From assembly GCA_902786565.1 (NCBI GenBank), contig CADACW010000041.1:1-51289 (forward strand): a DNA stretch of 51,289 nucleotides, given 5' to 3'. The stretch comes from an uncultured Prevotellaceae bacterium. GTDB taxonomy: Bacteria; Bacteroidota; Bacteroidia; Bacteroidales; Bacteroidaceae. A program made the translations under genes and the position numbers. How positions within the stretch are numbered: position 1 is the stretch's first letter; each line of letters begins with the position of its first letter. Below, piece after piece: positions 25,801 through 33,600 of the stretch. The notes under the pieces were generated by a model. It made no database searches, had not been told where the DNA came from, and saw nothing but the letters and a program-made list of their open reading frames with translations.

Positions 25801-27643
25801 TGGCGACGGCGTGTTCGAAGGCTGCTCCAGTCTTCTTTCGCTTACAATTCCCGAAGGTGTCAGCTATCTGCCATCGCAGCTCCTCTACAATTGCACGGGC
25901 TTGCAGTCGCTCTACCTGCCCTCGACCATCACAGAGATTAACTACTCGGCCCTCTACAACCTGAACAGCCTCATCGACCTGCACGTTCTGGCCGCCACGC
26001 CGCCATCATTCAGCTACTTCAGCCGTGCCGACCAGGTGACGCTCTTCGTGCCGGAGGCCAGCATTGCTGACTATCAGGCGGCAGACTGCTGGAAGGACTT
26101 CTACCGCATCTATGCCGAGCTGACCGACCTGGCCACCCTCGACGACGGTGAGTTTGCCCTGCTGCAGGCCATCTACCAGAAGGCCAACGGCGCCAGCTGG
26201 CTGCGCCCCTGGACGCTCGGTGCCACCAAGGCCGAGACAGCCATGCCAGAGGGTGTGAAGGTGAGCGACGGCCACGTGGTGCAGCTGGCCATCGTGGGCA
26301 ATGGGCTTCGCGGCGAACTGCCCCAGGAGCTGTTGCAGTTCCCCCAGGCATGGTATGTCAACGTGAGCCACAACAACCTGACCAGCGACATGGGTGCGTT
26401 CTTCGACGCAATGACACCCAACAGCGCATTGACACACTTGGACCTCTCATACAACCAACTTAGAGGTAACATCGGCCGAATGGGCAACGGCGACCCCGAA
26501 GGCAGTCTGCCCGACGAGAAACTGCCCGCACTCATCTCGCTGGACTTGAGCCACAACCAGATTAGCGACGTGCGCCCCGTGCTGCCTGCACACATCAGCC
26601 GTCTTGACCTCTCCGGCCAAGCCGTGAACTCAGGAGAGAAGACCTACAGCTTCAGTGAGTTCGCCGACAACGACGTGACCAACTTCTTCCCCAGCATCCT
26701 CTCCTACCGGCACAGCACCTACCGTGACTATGGCAACAGCCTGTTCATGCTCTGGGCCTCTGATGTCGAAGAGCCGTGGGCCATCCGCATTGACAAACAC
26801 TCCACCGGCCCCAGTTCCAGCATTTTCAGCTATAGCGGTTCCGGCTGGAACTTCCTGCCCAGCGGCAGCACCATATACCTGAGCAATTTAGTCGACAATG
26901 AAGCCGAGCGCATCCGCATCCCCATCATCTTCGATTTCCCGTCGGGCGACATCAACTATAACTTCGACCTGGACATCGGCGACCTGCAGACGCTCATCAA
27001 CTTCGCCCTGAAGCCTGAGTCTTTCGCACGCTACTCGCCCTTCAACTGGGCAGCGGCCAACACCATCGCCGCCACTGGCGAAGCCCCCGAGGTCATCAAC
27101 GTGCAGGACGTGGTGGGCGAAGTGAACCTGCTGCTGGAGCAGGACTATGACCCCAGCCTGGCAAGAAGGCACAGGGTCAACAGGACATACGGTTCAGCCG
27201 AGCCTTGCCAGGCCACCATCGCCATTGAGGGCAATCAGCTGGTGCTCAACAGCGAGCAGCCCGTGGCAGCCCTCGACCTCACCATCGATGGCGGCAGTGT
27301 GACGTGGAGCAGCAACCTGAACCTCTTCTCCCGTAAGAGCCGTGGCAGCCGCACCATCATCTACTCGCTGATGGACAGTGTGCTGCCCGCCGGGCGCACC
27401 GTTCTGGGCACCGTGGGCGACTATGCCGCAGTGCGGGCCGCCCAACTGGCCAATGCCGAGGGTGCCCTCATAGCCACCGCCATTGCCGTGGACGGAAAGA
27501 CCACGGGCATCGTTTCAATGGAAAATGGAAAATGGAAAATTGAAGATGAGGGCATCTATGACCTTCAGGGCCGTCGCATCGACGGGAACCTGAGAAAGGG
27601 CATCTACCTCATTAACGGAAAGAAAGTAATCGTTGAAAAATAA
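22799..27643 (+). CDS. BspA-like leucine-rich repeat surface protein with degenerate dockerin (1614 aa)
   Basis: A signal peptide (PLRLLISIMLLTTASLKA) is followed by about 40 LRR_5/BspA-type repeats of 23 residues (consensus ALTSIGSSAFRNCSSLTTIDLP) up to about residue 1075. A short plant-type LRR stretch follows (VNVSHNNLTS, LDLSYNQL, LDLSHNQIS). Then comes a dockerin-like segment: its first loop, DINYNFDLDIGD (1384-1395), has the calcium ligands, while the second (EVINVQDVV) has lost the first ones. After it is a beta domain (about 1462-1570) and a tail IYDLQGRRIDGN ... GKKVIVEK, a shortened T9SS-type signal. BspA-type proteins mediate adhesion in oral Bacteroidota. It is the first gene of module 1, 15 bp before the giant partner. 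Confidence 0.85.
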   Translation: MRTTTTPRHPLRLLISIMLLTTASLKAEVVIPTPVDGVLTIEVSVPGELAAEYPVADVQATGATTLKVIGPLNDSDFSYLKNVLSTTLTALDISEALFSTLPSEAFRNKTTLTAIALPDGLASISTRAFSGCSSLASINLPSALVNINNSAFYECSSLEAVHLPSKVLTIGSSAFQRCSSLGTVTLPDGLTTISSSIFEGCIALTNINLPESLTSIGGYAFSGCSSLASVNFPDNLTSIGSYTFYGCSSLSTIDLPSTLTSIGSSAFRNCSMLSDIKLPDHITSISSYTFSGCSSLATIRLPKDLTSIGSEAFRDCSSLASISLPDHLTTISGSTFDGCSSLSTIDLPSTLTSIGSYAFRNCSMLSAITLPSTLTSISSYTFDGCSSLSTLDLPSALTSIGSSAFRNCSSLTGPLTIDVDGELTVGSNAFNGCSSLTSIVINAGGDVTLNNFTSCPALESFELHTPGKLTATASSLFSGGGTDGSALASLTTVVLDARGEGSKMNTKFYRCKQLTSVTLPSRLTALYNYFFQDCSALTTIDIPSTIATIGNNAFEGCTALEAVDLSHTQITALPNSLFSGCSSLTSILLPDGITSVGQSVFYKCSSLESLDLSQIPITDIPNGFCQDCTSLTSVLLPDGITSIGNSAFYNCGLTSFNLTSNGALTIGSDAFNNSKQLADVSLVAAGAMSIGSGAFSYCHNLRNIRFEAGEDIAVSGYPGSVISDCSSLEVFEVSTPGKFDVYNNMFYMYPTNSLRRIWLDARGAGSTIGESAFNGCTQLVELLLPAGLTSIGRYAFHNCTSLPAISLPATTTIAGDGYGMFENCSSLQSIDLSETQITAVGNYAFSGCSKLASVQLPSCFTTISDGMFNGCSLLTTINLPDGLTSIGQQAFRDCSSLPQVNVPASVSTMGEQVFQNCSSLTSATVQAGVATLPRYTFDGCSSLRTASLTGNITTIGERAFNGCAKLTDLTLPPTLTTLGQYTFYNCSSLATLSLPSSLTTFGDGVFEGCSSLLSLTIPEGVSYLPSQLLYNCTGLQSLYLPSTITEINYSALYNLNSLIDLHVLAATPPSFSYFSRADQVTLFVPEASIADYQAADCWKDFYRIYAELTDLATLDDGEFALLQAIYQKANGASWLRPWTLGATKAETAMPEGVKVSDGHVVQLAIVGNGLRGELPQELLQFPQAWYVNVSHNNLTSDMGAFFDAMTPNSALTHLDLSYNQLRGNIGRMGNGDPEGSLPDEKLPALISLDLSHNQISDVRPVLPAHISRLDLSGQAVNSGEKTYSFSEFADNDVTNFFPSILSYRHSTYRDYGNSLFMLWASDVEEPWAIRIDKHSTGPSSSIFSYSGSGWNFLPSGSTIYLSNLVDNEAERIRIPIIFDFPSGDINYNFDLDIGDLQTLINFALKPESFARYSPFNWAAANTIAATGEAPEVINVQDVVGEVNLLLEQDYDPSLARRHRVNRTYGSAEPCQATIAIEGNQLVLNSEQPVAALDLTIDGGSVTWSSNLNLFSRKSRGSRTIIYSLMDSVLPAGRTVLGTVGDYAAVRAAQLANAEGALIATAIAVDGKTTGIVSMENGKWKIEDEGIYDLQGRRIDGNLRKGIYLINGKKVIVEK
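27517..27537 (+). repeat. Heptamer repeat AATGGAA x3 just before the C-terminal tail
   Basis: Three perfect units and a fourth degenerate one (AATTGAA), translated as MENGKWKIE. A two-unit version is at the same place in the second LRR gene (42741-42754). Confidence 0.85.
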
Positions 27644-27658
27644 AAGCGCACAAGAAAT

Positions 27659-30600
27659 ATGAAGAAGTCACTTTTTAACCTGTTGCTCTTCTGCCTCCTC
27701 GGTGTCATCGCCGCAGGTGCACAGGGCGTCAACACGCTGAAGGCCGGCGACATCAGTTGCATGAAGAGCGTGTCCGTCGATATGCCCTTCTTCCTGGAGA
27801 ACACCAACCCCAAAGTAGTGGCCCTCCAGTTTGAGGTCACCGTCCCGCAAGGTGTCAGCATCAGCACCACCACAGCCACGGCAAAGCCGGAACTGACCCG
27901 CACAGCCGACCACCAGATACAGGTGGCCTCGCTGGGCAGCCAGCGTTACCGCGTGATGATGCTCACCCCCACCAACACCCCCCTGCGTGCCAACAAGGGC
28001 AAGGTGCTGTCGCTGCGCACATCCGTGTCGTCCACAGCCCCCTTGCAGGAGGGCGAGACCTATCCCGTCACCATCAACAATGTGGTCATCGTCGACTCCT
28101 TGGGCAACGATGTCGCCACTGGCCAGGAGGACGGCAGCCTGACGCTGGAGCCGTGCCCCGACTTCACCGTCGGCGACATCAGCATCACCTCCGGCGACGT
28201 GTCGCCTGAAGGCACCGTTTCGTTAGAGTGGACTATTAATAATATAGGTACACGCGACAGCCAGGGCGGCTGGAGCGAACAGATTACCTTCGTCAGCGAC
28301 GTCACCGGCGAGACCCTGCCCCTCACCACTATGCACTACACCGACCCGCTGGCCGCAGGGCAGTCAGTGAGCCGCTCGGCCAATGTGGCCGTCCCCCGCA
28401 TCGTCGGCATCGACGGGCAGTTCCACGTACAAATCAAGGTGGTGCCCAACAGCGATTCGGGCGAGAGCTTAGAGTATCAGGCCAACAACACCAGTCTGAG
28501 CAGCACCGCCTACACCATGCTCAAGAAACTCTACCTCACCATCTGGCGCGATGAGCAGATAGAAGAAGACCCACACCTGAGCAGTTTCGCCGCTACCCTT
28601 GAACGCTCCGGCAGCCGCAGCAGCGCCCAGACCTTCACCCTGCAGAAGACGGCTGGCGACGGCCGACTGGTGAACCCCACGAGCATCACCTTTGAGAAAT
28701 ATTCCCCCACGGCCAGATTCTCAATGGGCATGGTCAACGACGACCAGCTCAACGGCGACATTGTCACCTTCAGTTACAATGTGCCCGCAGCTCATGGCTA
28801 CGACGCTGTGTCGGCCACGGTGCAGATGATTGACGACGAGGTGCCCACCATCACCCTCACATCGGCCCTTACAGAGCTCAACGAGGGCGAGGGCATTGGC
28901 TTTGACCTCACCCTGCAGCGGGCCAGCGACGAGCCACTCGTCGTCAAACTGGCATGCTCCAGGCCGGAGCGCTTCCCCAACATGCCCGCATCAATAACGT
29001 TCCAGCCCGGTGAAACAGAGGCCCACTTCGCTTTTGCGGGCACCGACGACGACATCATCGACCTTGAGGAAGTGGTCACCTTCACCGCATCGGCACCCCG
29101 CTACAAGCAGGGACAGTATGACCTCACCGTCTTTGACAACGACATGCCCCATCTGACGATGACCCTCTCGAAGAACAGCGTCTATGAGGACGAGGGCAGC
29201 AAGGCCATACTCTGCACCATAGAGCGCAGCGGAAACGTGAAGCCTGAAATGACCCTGCGCATCTACGACTCGCCCCAAGGGCAGCTGCGCTACCCCGCCA
29301 TCGTCGTACTGAAGAAGGGTCAGACGACGGCAGAGTTCTACATCGGCGTGAACGATGATGCCGAGCAGCAGGGCGAGCGCGACGTCGTATTCGGCGCTGC
29401 CGTCTATGTGAACAGCTGCGGCTGCACGGCCAATGTGTGGCAGGGCGGACTGGTGAGCACCGACATCCACATCACCGACAACGACACCCCCCACTTCTAC
29501 CTCACTTCCACCAACAGCAACATGCTGGAGGGTTCTGCGGAGAACCAGTTCGTGGTGAGCCGAAACAACACCGGCGAGGCTGTGGATGCCTACATCACCA
29601 GCAACCACCCGGAGCTGGTGGTGCTGCCCGACCATGTGACCATTCCCGCCGGTGAGCGCTCGGCCACCTTCAACGTGGCGGTGAACACCAACGAGACGTC
29701 GGACGACTCGAAGCGCATCACTCTCTATGCCCGAGGAGCGGCGGAGAGCGGCTATGGCGAGGGCACCTGCTATGTGAGGGTGACCGACCAGACGCTGCCC
29801 GACCTGGAGATAGACCAGCTGTTTATTGGCGATGGCATAGCCGCAGGCGAAGACATCGGACTTACATTCGATGTCAAGAACACTGGCTATGCCGATGCCG
29901 GGTCGTTCAGCGTGCTGTTCAACTATGGCAACACTTCTCATGTGCATTATTATGAGCTGGAGGCACCCTTGGCTCCCGGCCACACCCTCCACTGCATGGC
30001 CTTCGTTCCCAGCTTGGAGGTGGCGGGGACATACACCATGAAAGCCACCATAGACTGCTACAACAAAATCCACGAGATTGACAGCCAGAACAACATCGGC
30101 ACGACCGACTTTGTGGTCAATCCGCTCTTCACGGCTACGGCAGCGGTGGACAAGCACATCTACACCAACACGGAAACAGTCCACATCAGCGGCAAGGCCA
30201 CGGGGCTGCACCCCAACAACGCCGACCTTGACGTGTATGTCATCAATGGCGGCATGCGCTTCGTGGTAGAGACCCAGACCGACGAGGAGGGCAACTACAC
30301 CGCCGAGTGGACCCCCGAGGGCAATCTGGCGGGGCACTTCATCGTAGGGGCCTGCACACGAGGCGAGGGGCTGAAGCGAGAGATGGACGCTTTCGACATG
30401 TACGGCATGCGCCGCTACGACACGGGCTTCATCCTCAGCGAGTTCGAGGTGGGCGAATCGAAAGACGGCTACTTCGACATCATCAACCACGGAACGATGG
30501 TGCTGACCGACATCAGCGTCACTGCAACCGACATGCCCGCCAATGCCACCATCACTATAGACCCCGTGAAACGGCTGCGGGCTGGCAACCATGCCCGAGT

Positions 30601-33600
30601 GTTCTTCCACCTGACGGGTATCGAGACAAGCCCCTTGGCCAACGAATGGCAGACCACCACGCTCCGTCTGCAGAGCAAGGAGGGGGCCGTCTATGAGCAG
30701 AAAATCTACTTCTACGTACACTCACCGCTGCCAGTGCTGAAGTCTGACATCGCCACCATCAACACCACGATGACACCGGGCAAGACCCGCGACTACCCCA
30801 TCACCCTGCGCAACGAAGGCCGAAGGGAGACCGGGACCATCACAGTTGACCTGGCCAGTCTTGACTGGCTGCGCCTGGCCACGCCAGTGAAGATGCCCTC
30901 GCTGAAGCAAGGCGAGGAGGCCACCGTGGTGCTGCAGCTGTCGCCGTCGCTGACCATGCCGCTGAACAGCATCACCACAGGCCAGATAGCCATCAACTAC
31001 GACGACAACCAGCGGGGCATCACCATCCCGTTCCGCATAGAGACGGTGTCGGAAGAGACCGGCACACTCGTCGTCGATGTCTGGGATGAGTTTACGATGA
31101 ACACCGAGTCGGCAGACCCGCCCCATGTGGAGGGTGCCACCGTCAGCGTGCTGCACCCCGTGACGCAGAAGCTGCTGCGACAGGCGGTGACGGGAGCCGA
31201 CGGACTGGCCACCTTCACCATGCTCAACGCCGGCAACTACCTGGTCACCGTGACCCACCCCAAGCACGATTCGTGGAAGCAGACGGTCATGGTGGACCCT
31301 GCAAAGACCACCACCCAGCGGGCCTTCATCCCCTATAGCGCCATCACCGTTGAGATGCACTACGAGAAGACCGAGATTGAGGACGAGTACAACATCGTGA
31401 CCACGGTGACCTACGAGACCAATGTGCCCAAGCCCGTGGTGCTGCTTGATGCGCCCGACAAGATTATCCTCGACGAGATAGAGACACCCTACCTCTACTA
31501 TGCCCACCTGACCAACGTGGGTCTCATCACGGCCTTCGACGCCTCCTACCACATCCCCAGCGAGGTGAACGGCTACCGCTTCACGCCGCTCATCGACAGT
31601 CCGAAGGACATCCTGCCCCAGCAGACCATCAGCATCCCCGTGGAGATTACCAAGATAGAAGAGTCGGAAGAGGAGGAGAGCAGCGGTGCACGCACCGTCG
31701 GCCCCAACTATCTGCCCCGGCTCGGCAGTCTGGCATCAGCCCCGAAGCGTGACCCCGGCGCCGCCATTGCCTGCGGCATAGGGCAGATGGCCCAGTTCTT
31801 CTCAAGTTGCGGCACGGGTGGCGACGGCGCCGGCCGCATTGAGGAGCATGTGTCTAAGATTATGCAGCTCTCCGAAGCCTGCGGCGGTGGCCCGATGGAC
31901 ATTGGCGGCGGTGGCGGCGGTGGCACCGGGGCCTTGCCCGGCGGCCCCGGCGGCAGCAGCCCCGGTGGCGGCGGCGGTTCTTACACCAACACAGAGAGCG
32001 GCCCCACGGTGGTGGCTTGCGACCCGTGGCTGCGTGACAACGGCAAAGATGCCATCAAGGACCTGCTGGGTGGAGGTTGTCCGCCACTGGGCTGGGCACT
32101 GTCCGGTGCCGACGTTGGTGGTGGCGACCCCACGCCCCTGATCAATTGGGGTGTCGGCACTGGCATAAAGAAAGGTGCCGGAAAGCTTCTGCCCGAGATG
32201 AAAGACTATATTGATAAAGCCTACGACTTAGGCGAGCATGCCAGTCACTTGTTTGGCGACAGCCGACGGGCCAGCGGTGGGGATGACGACGACGAGGCTG
32301 ACGACACCGACCGCAAGTCAGGGCCAAGGAAGAATCCCTCTGCCGCCGTCAATCCCTCATCATCGTTCTCGGTGATGCCCCCGGCACGCTTCGTGTGGAA
32401 AGGCGACGACGGCAGTGAGGAGGAGGGCTATTTCGACGAAATGGTGGAGCACTACAATGCGAAGATGAAGCAGCTATGGCTGCTGCTGGAGCAGTGGCGC
32501 CAGCGCACCCACCAGACGGAGACCTTCGACGAGCCGCTCTTCTTCAGCAACCACCTCTTCTCTGAGGAGAAGCCCGCCGACATCGGAGACGTGGCGCATC
32601 CCGCTTCGCTCCCCTCGCCTGTCAAAGCATGGAGAGACAACACCGCACTGGGCAAATACGTCATCTACCACAGCCTGCTGCTGCTCCACGAGGGCTATGG
32701 CGACTGGGGATTCCTCTACATGGATGCTGACCAGATGCAGGCCGTGAGCGACAGCATCGACGTGGTGCTGGCCGACGAGACCCTCGACCTGAGCAACATC
32801 ACAGACCGTAACAAAGCCATCCAGAAAGTGATGTTTGCCTTCCCCACGGCATTGCAGACACCACAGACCGTCAACCCGGAGACAGGGTTCTACCTCTCGC
32901 CGGCAAAACTCACGGCAACGCGCATCCTCAACACCATACGCAAGATACGCGGCGAGACGCTCGACGAAAAGGCAGCAGCCAACTGCATGAACACCGACAA
33001 GATAGCCACGCTGTCAGAAATGGTGAAGAAAGCCATTATGGAGGTGAACCGTGCCGGCTTCGACGACGAGATGCAGCTGATTGACGCTGAGAACCAGAAG
33101 CTGGCCGACTACCTGCAGCAGCCCCGCAGCTCGGTATGCGCATCGGTGAAGCTGCAGATTGAGCAGAAGATGACGATGACCCGCGAGGCCGTGCGCGGCA
33201 CACTGACCGTGGTGAACGGCAGCGAGTATGAGGACATGGGCGACGTGAAGCTGAACCTCGTGGTGACCGACGAGGACGGCAACGTGGCCGACAGCCACAT
33301 CATGGAAATCACCACCGAGAGCCTTTCGGGCTTCACCGGCGAGAACGACTTCCAGAGCGGCTGGACGCTGGCCCCCAAGGCGAAGGGCGTGGCCAAGATT
33401 CTCTTCATACCCACACGCTATGCCGCCCCTGACAAGCCCGTGCTCTACACCTTTGCAGGGTCCATCTCGTTCACCGACCCCTTCACAGGCCAGCCCATGA
33501 CACGCGCCCTGGAGCCGGAGCGCCTGACGGTGAACCCCTCGCCAGTGCTCGACCTGACCTACCTGATGGAGCGCGACGTCTGGGGCGACGACGCCCTGAC

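Noticed and set aside
23100-25950. CRISPR-like periodic repeats
   Set aside because: The periodicity is 69 bases and follows the 23-residue LRR code within an open frame, with no spacer pattern.
28991-30721. Long minus-strand frame (576 codons) within the first giant gene
   Set aside because: Antisense shadow of a GC-rich coding sequence: rich in Val, His, Gly and Leu, no signal or domain, and it lies wholly inside a convincing plus-strand gene.
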